DNA of 64,000 nucleotides from Phormidium tenue FACHB-1052. Its GTDB lineage: Bacteria; Cyanobacteriota; Cyanobacteriia; Phormidesmidales; Phormidesmidaceae. The position numbers and the translations under genes were made by a program. Shown here in pieces: positions 16,310 through 25,670 of the stretch. The notes under the pieces are model-generated. The model saw only the letters and a program-made list of their open reading frames with translations. It searched no databases and had not been told where the DNA came from. The stretch spans positions 123,567-187,566 of the forward strand of contig NZ_JACJQN010000014.1 of NCBI RefSeq assembly GCF_014696675.1, written 5' to 3'. Numbering within the stretch: position 1 is the first letter of the stretch; every line of letters starts with the position of its first letter.

Positions 16310-18232
16310 CTAACGAATTGCCGCTGGGGTCGCCTGACCACGCCGCGACTGAATCTCCAGGTAGACCAGCAGAGCGTTGACGTCGGCAGGGTTAACGCCA
16401 CCGATGCGCGAGGCCTGGCCAATGGTCAGCGGTTTGACCTGGTTCAGCTTCTCGCGCGCTTCTTTTGAAAGGGTGTCGATCGCCGCATAGTCAAGGGTTT
16501 CGGGCAGCTTACGATTGGTGCTCTTGGCCACCTGGTCGATCTGGTTTTGCTGCCGCTGAATGTAGCCCGAATACTTGATGTCGATCTCGGCTCCCTCTTT
16601 TTCTTCGCGAATCAGCGCTGGATTGCCGAGGCCGTAACGGTCTAGGTCGCCGTAGTGCAAACCCGGACGGCGCAGCAGATCGGACAGGGTAATCGAGCCT
16701 TTGATCCGCTGGTCGGTATCCGCCGCAATCCTTTGGCCCAGCTCGTCATGCTCTTTGACCCGGGTTTCTTGCAGGCGCTCTTTTTCGGCGGCAATGTTGG
16801 TGTACTTGCGGGTGAAGACTTCCCAGCGGCGATCGTCAATCAGGCCAATTTCGCGGCCCAGGGGGGTCAGGCGCTGGTCGGCATTGTCAGAACGCAGCAG
16901 CAGCCGATATTCTGAGCGCGACGTCAGCATGCGGTAGGGTTCCCGCAGATCCTTAGTGCAGAGGTCGTCGAGCAGTGTGCCTATGTAGCTCTGCTCGCGG
17001 GCAAACACCAGCATCTCCTGATCGCGCACTAACCGGGCGGCGTTGACCCCAGCCACAAAGCCTTGGGCAGCAGCCTCCTCGTAGCCGGTGGTGCCATTCA
17101 CCTGGCCTGCGCAGAATAGCCCCTCAACCCGCTTGGTCATCATAGTGGGGTAGCACTGGGTGGCGGGCAGGTAGTCATACTCCACAGCATAGGCGGGGCG
17201 CAGCATAGCGCAGTGCTCTAGGCCCGGTAGCGTGCGCAGCATGGCTAGCTGAAGTTTCTCAGGCAGGCCGGTCGAAAAGCCCTGCACATAGATCTCAGGA
17301 ATGTCGCGGCCCTCAGGCTCCAGAAAAATCTGGTGGCTCTCTTTGTCGGCAAATCGCACGATTTTGTCTTCGATGCTAGGGCAGTAGCGAGGCCCTTTTG
17401 AATCGACCCAGCCGCCGTAAATCGGCGACAAATGAAGGTTTTCTTGAATGAGCCGGTGGGTAGCGGCAGTGGTGCGAGTGAGGTGGCAAGGCATCTGCTC
17501 GCGCTCAACCCAGGCCTCGGGGTCAAAGCTAAACCAGCGGATGTCATCATCGCCGGGCTGGGGTTCGAGCACATCAAAGTTGATCGAGCGGCGATCGACC
17601 CGCGCCGGGGTGCCGGTTTTGAGCCGCCCGGTTTCAAACCCCAGGCGGTTGAGGGTGTCGGTTAGGCCAGTAGCAGCAAATTCTCCGGCTCGGCCTGCCG
17701 CCATTGATTTGTCGCCAATCCAGATGGTGCCCCCCAGAAATGTTCCGGTGGTCAAAATCACGGCTTTGCATTTGAAGGCAACACCAAAGTAGGTTTCGAC
17801 CCCTACCACCTCGTCGTTGGGGCCGAGCACCAAATCCGTCACCATGCCCTCGCGGATCACCAGGTTCTCCTGGTTTTCGACGATGGTTTTCATGACGGCG
17901 GCGTATTCGCGCTTGTCGGTTTGCGCCCGCAAGGCCCATACGGCGGGGCCGCGAGAATTGTTGAGCACGCGCTTTTGCAGGTAGGTGCGATCGGCCATTT
18001 TGCCAATTTCGCCCCCCAAGGCATCGACTTCGTGGGTAAGCTGCGATTTGGCTGGGCCACCCACGGCGGGGTTGCAGGGCTGCCAAGCAATTTTGTCGAG
18101 GTTGAGGGTAATCATCAGGGTGCGACAGCCCAGCCGCGCCGAGGCTAGGGCCGCCTCACAGCCCGAGTGGCCACCACCAACGACCACCACATCATATTCA
18201 TCGAGAAAGTCGGCGGCACCTGGGGCAATCAT
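16310..18232 (-). CDS. mnmG: tRNA U34 carboxymethylaminomethyl-modification enzyme MnmG (GidA)
   Basis: A protein of about 640 residues that, with MnmE, adds the carboxymethylaminomethyl group at wobble uridine of tRNA, using FAD and methylenetetrahydrofolate. It begins with the FAD motif [46 protein letters not shown] and [21 protein letters not shown] are MnmG signatures, and the C-terminal helical MnmE-binding region is complete. I use the ATG 15 bases inside the longest frame, whose first codon is TTG. Gene order c-des - mnmG - SDR - M28 suggests an operon. Confidence 0.96.
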   Translation of the reverse strand: MIAPGAADFLDEYDVVVVGGGHSGCEAALASARLGCRTLMITLNLDKIAWQPCNPAVGGPAKSQLTHEVDALGGEIGKMADRTYLQKRVLNNSRGPAVWALRAQTDKREYAAVMKTIVENQENLVIREGMVTDLVLGPNDEVVGVETYFGVAFKCKAVILTTGTFLGGTIWIGDKSMAAGRAGEFAATGLTDTLNRLGFETGRLKTGTPARVDRRSINFDVLEPQPGDDDIRWFSFDPEAWVEREQMPCHLTRTTAATHRLIQENLHLSPIYGGWVDSKGPRYCPSIEDKIVRFADKESHQIFLEPEGRDIPEIYVQGFSTGLPEKLQLAMLRTLPGLEHCAMLRPAYAVEYDYLPATQCYPTMMTKRVEGLFCAGQVNGTTGYEEAAAQGFVAGVNAARLVRDQEMLVFAREQSYIGTLLDDLCTKDLREPYRMLTSRSEYRLLLRSDNADQRLTPLGREIGLIDDRRWEVFTRKYTNIAAEKERLQETRVKEHDELGQRIAADTDQRIKGSITLSDLLRRPGLHYGDLDRYGLGNPALIREEKEGAEIDIKYSGYIQRQQNQIDQVAKSTNRKLPETLDYAAIDTLSKEAREKLNQVKPLTIGQASRIGGVNPADVNALLVYLEIQSRRGQATPAAIR

Positions 18233-18311
18233 GGAATCTGGACACAATAGTACTCACGGACTTCTAGTTTAGCGGGTTGCCGGTGGGTCTCTGGCCAGTG
18301 GGTCTCTAGAT

Positions 18312-19529
18312 TTATGTCAGGTCTGAGAGGATGCGCTTAATAGCGGCGACCAAGTCATCGACTTCTGACTCCAGTGTGAGGTAGTGGGTGCAGGCGCGGA
18401 CGCAGTTGGGCGCTAGCAGGGTGCGAAGAAACACATTCTGGCGCTCTAGCTCATCCACCAGTCGCTTGTGCCAGGCTGGGGAAGGCTCGCCGTTCTCTAG
18501 CACCCAAAAAGACACTAGGCCAGAATCGGGCGGGGTTTGCCGCACCGGGCGCAGGTAGGGCAGCTCTTGCAACTGTGACCACAGCCGCTGGCTGAGTTCC
18601 ACTAGACGTTGGTAGCGCTGGGTCGCGGTGCCCCACTCGGCCTGATGGGCGATCGCCGCCCTTAATCCCGCCAGCAGCGGATAGTTGGAAGTCGCCACCT
18701 CGTAACGCTCACCGTTGGGCTTCCAGCCGGTGGGGTTAGCGGCAGCGTCGGTGGTAATGCCGCGCCAGCCAATGAAGGTGGGAGCAATCTGCGCCATCGC
18801 CTCGGGGCGCACGTAGAGACCGCCTAGCCCGGCGGGGCCGCACCACCACTTGTGGCCGGTAAAGGCGTAAAAATCGACCCCGATCGCAGGCAGATCCAGC
18901 GGCAGAGCACCGACAGACTGGGCCGCATCCACTAGCACTAGCACTGGGTTGGGGCGATCGCGGCAGACGTCAACCATGCGCTCTAGGGGCAAGACCTGGC
19001 CGGTATTCCACAAAATGTGGCTGACCACCAGCAGCCGGGTATTGGGTTGCAGGTGCTCAGCCACGACGGCGGCTGGGTCACCGCCATTCACGGTTTCGAG
19101 CAGGGGGCAGAAGCTGTAGGTGACGTCGAAGCGGCGGCAAATTTCCTGCACGGCGGCGATCACGCCGGGGTGCTCGCAGTCTGACAGCAGCATGTGATCC
19201 CCAGCCTTCCAGGCGATCCCCCACAGGGGAATGTTGCAGCCGACGGTGACATCTTCGGTGAGGGTGATGGTATCGGCGGTGGTGCCGAGTTCGGCGGCGA
19301 TCGCCGCCCGAGTCTGAGCCGCCTCAGCCATAATCCACTGGTTGGTTGCCCCCGAAAATGGCCCCATTTCCTGCATGTGGTGGTGGGCCTGAAAAATGGC
19401 GTCTAGGGTAGTCTGGGCCATCGGCCCCTGCCCGCCATAGTTGAAGTACTGCTTACCCCTCAGGGCCGGAAACTGCTGGCGGTGGAGAGCTAGGCGATCG
19501 AGCACAGCAGTAGAAGAGGAATCAATCAC
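18312..19529 (-). CDS. L-cysteine/cystine lyase C-DES (class V PLP enzyme)
   Basis: A 405-residue class V aminotransferase-fold enzyme very like Synechocystis C-DES: YFNYGGQGPM, MGPFSGATNQW, TLTEDVTVGCNIPLWGIAW, SDCEHPGVIAAVQ, SHILWNTGQVLPL and DFYAFTGHKWWCGPAGLGGLY, with Lys in TGHKW binding PLP. C-DES breaks cystine to pyruvate, ammonia and cysteine persulfide and can supply sulfur for Fe-S assembly. Start GTG. The close match favours C-DES over NifS/SufS or isopenicillin-N-epimerase-like relatives. Confidence 0.88.
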   Translation of the reverse strand: MIDSSSTAVLDRLALHRQQFPALRGKQYFNYGGQGPMAQTTLDAIFQAHHHMQEMGPFSGATNQWIMAEAAQTRAAIAAELGTTADTITLTEDVTVGCNIPLWGIAWKAGDHMLLSDCEHPGVIAAVQEICRRFDVTYSFCPLLETVNGGDPAAVVAEHLQPNTRLLVVSHILWNTGQVLPLERMVDVCRDRPNPVLVLVDAAQSVGALPLDLPAIGVDFYAFTGHKWWCGPAGLGGLYVRPEAMAQIAPTFIGWRGITTDAAANPTGWKPNGERYEVATSNYPLLAGLRAAIAHQAEWGTATQRYQRLVELSQRLWSQLQELPYLRPVRQTPPDSGLVSFWVLENGEPSPAWHKRLVDELERQNVFLRTLLAPNCVRACTHYLTLESEVDDLVAAIKRILSDLT

Positions 19530-19711
19530 GGGCAGAGGATTTGTCTAAAGAGAGGGATCTTCTCAACCCTATACTACCTAGCCCAACCCTGGGGCCGCCT
19601 CAGCCCATTCCCGATCGCCCAAGCCGCGCCGCGCTTCCCCGGAAACCGCTATAGGGTATAACATGCTTAGAATAAGAAACCGTGGGATTGATCCCAACCC
19701 AGTAGTCAGCT

Positions 19712-19891
19712 ATGGGAAGCGATTGGCAGCAGCAGTGGAGCGATGATACCCAGCGATGGCTATCGCAGCCCTGTAACGTGGCCATGCCCGTTGGCCAGCT
19801 AAGTGCTTCTCTTACAGCTTTGGTGCATCCGCAACAGCAGCCGTTTTCTTTGTTCTCTAACACCTGCCCTATAACTCGCTTTGTCTGCTAG
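19712..19891 (+). CDS. Possible small protein overlapping the next gene
   Basis: An ATG-started frame of 59 residues (MGSDWQQQWSDDTQRWLSQP...) that overlaps the TTG start of the nuclease gene by 11 bases. No ribosome-binding site is clear and no family is known. The Trp/Gln-rich helical N-terminus is protein-like. It fills most of the 351-base gap after the C-DES gene. Low confidence. Confidence 0.3.
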   Translation: MGSDWQQQWSDDTQRWLSQPCNVAMPVGQLSASLTALVHPQQQPFSLFSNTCPITRFVC

Positions 19892-21476
19892 CCACCCCCT
19901 GCCACCGCATTCAAGTTCAGTGGGTGGCCCGCCAAGCCTCCTGAGCTTTCCAGCTGAGACGACGACAGCGCCTAAACCCCTCATTCAATGGCTTACCGAC
20001 GACGTGCTGTTTCACTACCAGCGCTGTAGTCGGCGGGCCTTTTTAGATCTGTATGGCGATCGCATTCAGCAAGCGTCTCCCTCTGACTACCTGCTCAAGC
20101 TGCGCCAAGATAGCCTCACCCACCGTGAGCGCGTGCTTGAAGATTACTATCCCCTCCACCGGCCCGAGTTTCCATCGGGCGACTGGGCCGCTGGGGCAAA
20201 AGCCACGTTAGCCCTGATGGCTGAAGGCGTTGAGGCCATTCGCCAAGGGGTATTGGCCGCTCCCTCAGCGGTGGATGGGGTGCAGTTGGTGAGCCAGCCC
20301 GACCTGCTGATCAAGCGGCCCGGCTGGTCATGCTGGGGCAATTGGGTCTATGTGCCCGTAGATATCAAGCTGGGCAAAAAGCCGAAGCTCGACTATCAGG
20401 TGGTCGCGGCCTACCATGCCTACGTGCTCTCGCGAGTACAAGGGGTGTGGCCTGACACCAGTTGCCTGTCCCTGCGCGGTGGGCAAACCTACCACATCGA
20501 CCTGGCGCGACTGGTGCCCAAGCTGCAAATGGTGCTCAACGACTGCCTTAGGGAACTGCGCAGTACAGTTACGCCGGAGCTGTTTATTTCCCACAGCCGC
20601 TGCGATCTCTGCCACTGGTTCAACCATTGCTACACCGAGGCCAGAGCAACCCGCCACCTATCACTGCTGCCGGGAGTCACCCCGGCCCGCTACGAGTTTC
20701 TCAAGCAGCACCACCTCACCACCGTGGCTGCCTTGGCTCAGGCCAGCCCGGCCCACCTAGCTCCCCTGCCCGGCTTTGGAGAACAGGTAGCCGAAAAGCT
20801 GGTTCATCAGGCCCAGGCGCTAATCGACAACCGCGCTATTCCGCGCAGCGCCCCCCATGCCCCCCACGGGTTTCCGCTGTGGCCGGAAGATTTACCCGAG
20901 GGCGAAGTTGAGCTGTACTTTGATATTGAGGCCGCCCCCGATCAAAATCTGATCTACCTCCACGGCGTGCTGGTGGTCAACCACCGCACTGGTGAGACTA
21001 GCTTCCATGCCTTGCTGGCCGAAAACCAACATCAGGAGCGCCGCGCCTGGAACGATTTTCTCGATTTGGTGCATACCTATCCCTACGCGCCGATCTACCA
21101 CTTTTGCCCCTACGAGGCCCAGGCGGTTCGCAAGTTAGGGCAGCTCTACGGCACGCCCCACCGCCGCATTGAGGCCCTACTCGATCGCTTTTTTGATATC
21201 CACAAGTGCATCACCGATGGCGTCACCCTGCCCATCGAGAGCTATGCCCTCAAGCACATTGCCCGCTGGATGGGCTTTGACTGGCGTGACGAGGGAGCCA
21301 ACGGCGCCCAGTCAATCTGCTGGTACAACGCCTGGGCCGAAACCGGCGATCGCACCTACCTGAATGCCATCCTGCGCTACAACGAAGACGACTGCCGGGC
21401 CACCTACCACATCAAAGACTGGCTAGTTAAGTTCGCTGAACCCTACTGGGATCAGCTCTACCAAACCATTGGCTAG
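19881..21476 (+). CDS. TM0106-family RecB-like nuclease
   Basis: A 531-residue protein of the TM0106/YprB-like group. After a Pro/Ser-rich leader comes a RecB/Cas4-like region (FHYQRCSRRAFLDLYGD near residue 44, then VYVPVDIKLGKKPKLDYQVVAAYHAYVLS with the Asp/Lys catalytic core). The cluster SRCDLCHWFNHC plus the early Cys fits an iron-sulfur site. A helix-hairpin-helix-like GFGEQVAEKLVHQA follows, then an RNase-H-like exonuclease domain (ELYFDIEAAPDQN, YHFCPYEAQAVRKL, RYNEDDCRAT). It is likely a DNA repair or processing nuclease. The TTG start is uncertain; the conserved part begins near residue 33. Confidence 0.88.
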   Translation: MSASHPLPPHSSSVGGPPSLLSFPAETTTAPKPLIQWLTDDVLFHYQRCSRRAFLDLYGDRIQQASPSDYLLKLRQDSLTHRERVLEDYYPLHRPEFPSGDWAAGAKATLALMAEGVEAIRQGVLAAPSAVDGVQLVSQPDLLIKRPGWSCWGNWVYVPVDIKLGKKPKLDYQVVAAYHAYVLSRVQGVWPDTSCLSLRGGQTYHIDLARLVPKLQMVLNDCLRELRSTVTPELFISHSRCDLCHWFNHCYTEARATRHLSLLPGVTPARYEFLKQHHLTTVAALAQASPAHLAPLPGFGEQVAEKLVHQAQALIDNRAIPRSAPHAPHGFPLWPEDLPEGEVELYFDIEAAPDQNLIYLHGVLVVNHRTGETSFHALLAENQHQERRAWNDFLDLVHTYPYAPIYHFCPYEAQAVRKLGQLYGTPHRRIEALLDRFFDIHKCITDGVTLPIESYALKHIARWMGFDWRDEGANGAQSICWYNAWAETGDRTYLNAILRYNEDDCRATYHIKDWLVKFAEPYWDQLYQTIG

Positions 21477-21509
21477 GCAATCTGTCTCGCCATAGTTAGC
21501 CTTCAGTGC

Positions 21510-21953
21510 CTAGGAGGCAACCACGCTATAGCGGCCAAAAATCTTGGCTAGCTCTGGTACAGCGCTCTCCACGTCGCCTTTCACCGACTTGCGCAGCTTG
21601 GTATACGACGATCGCACCACCCCGTTGTCGGTCTTGGCAATGCGGCGATCGGTCACTCCCAAAATGACATCGGCAGCTCGCACCTGGTTCTGAGTCAGGT
21701 AGGCCACCGGATCGCCCGCCTGCTCACCCTCGATCCACATAGGTTCTAGGGAGACTACCACCTCGGGCAACATTCGCCCAATGGCCCCAGGAATATAGCC
21801 TGAGTTCATCCCCTTGACGACGCCGTAGGTAGTTTTTAAGGCCATACCCCCAAAGCCACCCTTAGAGGCCACCTGGTTATCGATGAGGGAGGCACAGTCA
21901 GCCACCACCTGGGCTTTCACAGCTTTGTCATTTAAGATATCGCTTAACCCCAT
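21510..21953 (-). CDS. Conserved hypothetical protein (DUF6918-like)
   Basis: A 147-residue protein: helical N-terminus, then DCASLIDNQVASKGGFGGMALKTTYGVVKGMNSGYIPGAIGRMLPEVVVSLEPM, which I associate with the DUF6918 family, and a conserved C-terminal helix. No catalytic motif or membrane segment. Function unknown. I use the ATG (MGLSDILND); an in-frame TTG at 21993-21995 would add 14 residues. Confidence 0.65.
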   Translation of the reverse strand: MGLSDILNDKAVKAQVVADCASLIDNQVASKGGFGGMALKTTYGVVKGMNSGYIPGAIGRMLPEVVVSLEPMWIEGEQAGDPVAYLTQNQVRAADVILGVTDRRIAKTDNGVVRSSYTKLRKSVKGDVESAVPELAKIFGRYSVVAS

Positions 21954-22129
21954 AGCATTAAAAATCTCAGTAATAAGGTTTTGTCCTGGTCTCAATCTTC
22001 TATAGCCCTAAGGCTAGATCAGCATTCCCTAGGTAAGGTTCGAGATTGCTTAACAGATCGATAAACTTTGTAGGGCAACCCTTGTCGCGAACCCAATTGA
22101 TCAGTAGCGTCGTTCTGGGCAGAAGCCAT

Positions 22130-22339
22130 CTACCCAAGAGCCGCCAGATCGACGACCCAGGTCTGCCCGTCTAGAGAGACGCGATCGCCCGTCACCAGCT
22201 TCCGCCCCCGCCGAGTTTCGACCTCCCCGTTGACGCTCACCTCGCCATCTTGAATCATCAGCTTGGCCTGTCCCCCCGTCGAAACCGCCTGCATTTGCTT
22301 CAAAAACTGGTCGAGTTTGATGTAATCCATACTGGCCAT
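22130..22339 (-). CDS. Small S4-domain RNA-binding protein
   Basis: A 69-residue protein that is a single S4 domain: IKLDQFLKQMQAVSTGGQAKLMIQDGEVSVNGEVETRRGRKLVTGDRV has the alpha-L fold residues seen in YaaA/RlbA-type proteins. It would bind structured RNA, perhaps on ribosomal subunits. ATG codons at positions 1 and 4 are both possible starts. Standalone gene. Confidence 0.9.
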   Translation of the reverse strand: MASMDYIKLDQFLKQMQAVSTGGQAKLMIQDGEVSVNGEVETRRGRKLVTGDRVSLDGQTWVVDLAALG

Positions 22340-22459
22340 AGCGCTATCAGAAGAAGGGTGGGAAAGAGCAATAGAAAGTCTTCAACTCTAGAGGCTAAGC
22401 CGCCCCTTACACTCAAGTAAGGGTGTTTATATCACGGCTGCCAGTGGAGGGGCACAACG

Positions 22460-22798
22460 TTGACCAATCATCAACTCCTGCAAGAGCTTAGACAGAAACA
22501 ACAGCAGCTTGAGCAATTTCGCCGCGCTGGCAGCGCGTCGCTCCAGGCGCTGCTAGACCAGTACGACTGGGGGGTCATCACTGGCGCAGGGCACGGGGGC
22601 TTACCCCTACTTACCCTGCGGTTTGACTATCGCATTGCCCTCAATGACCCCTGTTTACTGGCCTTGGCAGAAGAGGCAGAGCAAACCTGGGGCCCCATAG
22701 ACTTTGCCCTATTCTCCGGCGAATCTCAAGATCCCGTACGAGTGCTGAGCCGCACGCTGCTCGATCGGCGCTGGCGCTGGCGGCAGTCTAGTCACTAG
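22460..22798 (+). CDS. Conserved hypothetical protein
   Basis: A 112-residue soluble protein starting at TTG, with GGAGG (about 22446-22450) placed as a good ribosome-binding site. The N-terminus is a Gln-rich helix (LLQELRQKQQQLEQFRRAG), followed by a mixed alpha/beta part ending in RTLLDRRWRWRQ. No family recognised. It is divergent from the S4 gene across a 120-base gap. Confidence 0.65.
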   Translation: MTNHQLLQELRQKQQQLEQFRRAGSASLQALLDQYDWGVITGAGHGGLPLLTLRFDYRIALNDPCLLALAEEAEQTWGPIDFALFSGESQDPVRVLSRTLLDRRWRWRQSSH

Positions 22799-22837
22799 CC
22801 TCGGCCTAAGCTACTCGCCTCCGCAGCGATTTGGGTT

Positions 22838-23086
22838 TCAATAGCTCAGCTTTAGTGCGTTGACAGGCACCTCATCCCACGACTCGACGGTGCGTATTTG
22901 GGCGACCCAGCCCGCGGCTCGTTGCTCGTCGGATAGGTTGTCTAAGAATGACTGGTAGCAGTCCTGGGCCTGGGCTTCGTCGCTGCAGGCAATGCACGAG
23001 TAAATGATCCCCGACGGATCAATCTGTTCGTTGACCCAAATCATGCGCGGTTGTGCCTCTAGACGTCTCTTAGCCGACTCTAGCAC
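22838..23086 (-). CDS. Small hypothetical protein downstream of hmpF
   Basis: An 82-residue protein (RMIWVNEQIDPSGIIYSCIACSDEAQAQDCYQSFLDNLSDEQ...) with three Cys residues and a ferredoxin-like alternation of strand and helix. No family recognised. It begins 27 bases after the hmpF stop on the same strand and may be cotranscribed with it. Confidence 0.6.
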   Translation of the reverse strand: MLESAKRRLEAQPRMIWVNEQIDPSGIIYSCIACSDEAQAQDCYQSFLDNLSDEQRAAGWVAQIRTVESWDEVPVNALKLSY

Positions 23087-23113
23087 TTGGAACCTCTGTT
23101 TTTGAGGCAGACC

Positions 23114-24865
23114 TTAGGAAGCCGCCACCTGAGGAGTGCCGACGCTGACTACGGTTTGGCGCAGCTCTGCGATCGCCTGCAACTGGTAATCGTTGACTTC
23201 CTGAAGCTTGGTAACGGCCCCAGTTAGGTTCTCCAAAGACTGCCTCAGCCCATTGACGCTTTCCTGCGCCGGGTTAAGCAGTTCTTCGCAGACCGCTAGC
23301 TTGCCCATCAAGCCCGCTAGATCTTGCTGCTGCCGCCGCAGATCTGCCTCAAAGGCTTCTACCTCAGTGCGGTTAGTGGCCAGGGCCGCCTCAGCCGTTC
23401 CAATCTCCTTCTTGAGCTGACTGATGCCATCCTGGAGCTTCTTCACCTCAGTCTCTAGGGCCTGAATCGTATCCGTCGTGTGCTGGCGCTGAGTATCAAT
23501 GGTGTTGAGCAAAGGCTCGAGATCGACAGCGCTAACCGGCGTTTCCTCCACCGTTAGACCCTGGCGTCGCCGCAGTACCGCCTGATGCTGACTTAACACC
23601 TCCTCACGCTCTAGCAAATTGCGCCGCTGGCCCACTAGGGTCTCGTTGAGCATTTGGTAGCGGTCTTGCTCCTCTTCAACCTCAGTTTCTAGCTGAAGGC
23701 GCTCAAACTCACTGGCCTGCTCGATCTTGAGCTTGATCTCATCAATCGCCTGCTGCTCTAGGTTCAGCTCCTCTTCCTGGTCGGCGACAAAGCGAGACAT
23801 TTTCTCTAGATCTTTTTCTAAATCGCCCACCATGGTTTGGAGGTGGTCTAAATCCATCGCCTCCAAAGCCGCTACATCGACCTTTTTGCTCAGCCGTACC
23901 TTGTCGGTGGTGTTGAGCAAGTCGTAGATTTTCTGGTGCAGGTTCGCTTGGGCTTGCAGAGTATCCGTTAGAGTCTGAATCTGCTCCTGCTGGGTTTTAA
24001 CCATCTGCTGACGCAGCTTTAGCTCTTCGCGTTTGGCTACCAGCGCGGATTCAGCCTGACGCCAATCGGCCCAGCGCTGATTGAGCTGGCTAGCCTGCTG
24101 GTCTAACTCCTGCTGGCGCTGCTCTAAGCCCTGGCGTTGGCCTTCGAGCGCTTGTCGATAGTCGCCTAGCAATCCCTGATGGTAGTTCAGCCCATCGGTG
24201 GCGTGGGTAAGCGGATCCCGCAGTGCTTCAACGGGCATCACGGCTTCGGTGAGACGGTTGAGGGCACCTTGCAGGTTGGCTACCTGGTCTGGGTCAAGGC
24301 CAGCGGCTGCACTGCCTTCGGCCCGCTGCTCTTCCAGGCGGCGCATTTCGCCATTGAGGTGGGCCCAAGCCCCTTCGAGGTCTTGATTTTTTCGGGTGAG
24401 TTCTTCCTGCTGTTGCTCAAGGCTTTGGCGCAGCTGATCTAGCTCTTGCCGCTGGGCATCTAGCTGTTCAAGATCGGCTTCGGCCTGCTCGACCTGCTCC
24501 TGGCGGGTCTCTAGCTCTAGCTCACGGCGGTTGAGTTCCTGGCTTTGGAAGGTAAGCGACTGCTTCCACTGCTCAATTTCTTCTTCCTGGGTCTTAGACT
24601 TTTTGCTTAGGTTAGAGAAATTTTGCAGAATGGTGGTCAGCGATCGCCCCGCCTCATAGTGACGCTGGATTTGGCGGCTATTGCTGACCTCCACCATCAC
24701 TAAGGCACCAGCGTTGTAGGAGGCGTCGTCGGGGGCCACTAGGGTCTCGTCCCCGGTCACGGCGCTCCAGCTATTCTCGCTGCGCTGACAGGCAAGTAGC
24801 TTAAACTCAGGCTTGCCGCTGCCAATAAACCCGGTCTTTTTCTGGACTTCTGCTAGGTACAGCAC
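23114..24865 (-). CDS. hmpF: Pilus motility taxis protein HmpF
   Basis: A 583-residue protein with a short beta-rich N-terminal domain (MLYLAEVQKKTGFIGSGKPEFKLLACQR..., residues 1-70) followed by almost continuous coiled coil (about 90-560) of Glu/Gln/Leu heptads. This matches cyanobacterial HmpF, needed for type IV pilus motility and hormogonium gliding, where it localises to cell poles near the pilus rings. Start GTG. It is divergent from the Hmp/Pil chemotaxis operon beginning at 25671, which supports the call. Confidence 0.88.
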   Translation of the reverse strand: MLYLAEVQKKTGFIGSGKPEFKLLACQRSENSWSAVTGDETLVAPDDASYNAGALVMVEVSNSRQIQRHYEAGRSLTTILQNFSNLSKKSKTQEEEIEQWKQSLTFQSQELNRRELELETRQEQVEQAEADLEQLDAQRQELDQLRQSLEQQQEELTRKNQDLEGAWAHLNGEMRRLEEQRAEGSAAAGLDPDQVANLQGALNRLTEAVMPVEALRDPLTHATDGLNYHQGLLGDYRQALEGQRQGLEQRQQELDQQASQLNQRWADWRQAESALVAKREELKLRQQMVKTQQEQIQTLTDTLQAQANLHQKIYDLLNTTDKVRLSKKVDVAALEAMDLDHLQTMVGDLEKDLEKMSRFVADQEEELNLEQQAIDEIKLKIEQASEFERLQLETEVEEEQDRYQMLNETLVGQRRNLLEREEVLSQHQAVLRRRQGLTVEETPVSAVDLEPLLNTIDTQRQHTTDTIQALETEVKKLQDGISQLKKEIGTAEAALATNRTEVEAFEADLRRQQQDLAGLMGKLAVCEELLNPAQESVNGLRQSLENLTGAVTKLQEVNDYQLQAIAELRQTVVSVGTPQVAAS

Positions 24866-25670
24866 GCTGGTGGTCCTCGTGGCTTAGAACGTTGACGTTA
24901 GGAAAATAAATCTGACGCAGTAATTTTAAAGACCTCGCACCGTAGGTCGAACGGGGCTGCTTGTTTAGGTAAACGATTTAGTGGCTGCGTAAATGTGTCC
25001 TGATACACCATTTAGCTAGCTCTAGATTAGCTCAGAGCCTCAAGTGCCAAGCATCCTATCTATCACCCACGCTACCGTCCATCCTAGTTGTAATTTGGCT
25101 TACCCATAAACCCTATCGCAAACCCTTGGAGTCAGGGTAAAGTTCAAGACCCTGCCGTCAGAAAAATCGCGATCGCACCATAGCGACAACTTAACTACGA
25201 CGAACCGCATCAGCCTTAGACTGACGACTCAAGCCATCTTACCCATCTAGAGGGTACTACCGCTGCTGCCAAAGCTAATGGGAATCTTAGCTAAATTTTC
25301 GCCCGGTAAACTCGGCGTGTGGGCAAGCGATCGCAACCGCTCGCATTGCCAGTTGGACAGCGCATCTTTAAGGTTCCCAAAAATCTTCCCACCGAGCAAA
25401 GAGCTATGACCTGATCGCGCAGCATCTCTGACGAAGCGCCGTATACTGAAAACAAACCAGAGAGGGCTGCTTCCCAACTGATTCCTGCTAGGCGTAACGA
25501 TTGCCCTTAAGCTAAACCCTTCAGCACAGCAGCACAGCCCTCTAGCAAGGCAATCGTTATGCCCAGAAAATTGAAGGGTACGATTGGGTTTCTAGTTAGG
25601 GCATGCTGAACTCAGCCCCCGACCTTCCTGGCCTGGCTAATCAGGTGCCGTTCCCATCTTGGGTTGCCTC
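24866..25670. other. Divergent intergenic region between hmpF and the chemotaxis operon
   Basis: About 800 bases without a convincing gene; a minus-strand frame at 25247-25477 has no coding features. A TATACT box at 25442-25447 could be a -10 element for the rightward operon, with a poor -35. The structured element at 25461-25563 lies just downstream, which would place it in the 5' leader of the operon. Confidence 0.5.
25461..25563 (+). other. Interleaved inverted repeats, possible pseudoknot or switch element
   Basis: Two inverted repeats interlock in the order A-B-A'-B'. A is AGAGGGCTG (25461-25469), A' is CAGCCCTCT (25535-25543). B is GGCGTAACGATTGCC (25491-25505), B' is GGCAATCGTTATGCC (25549-25563), 15 pairs with one G-T. 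In RNA this allows a pseudoknot or two alternative hairpins. It lies about 110 bases before the PATAN-REC gene. It could also be the remains of a small mobile repeat. Confidence 0.7.

Noticed and set aside
25247..25477. A 76-residue minus-strand ORF in the hmpF/chemotaxis spacer
   Set aside because: No ribosome-binding site, no recognisable motif, and it overlaps the likely promoter region of the rightward operon.
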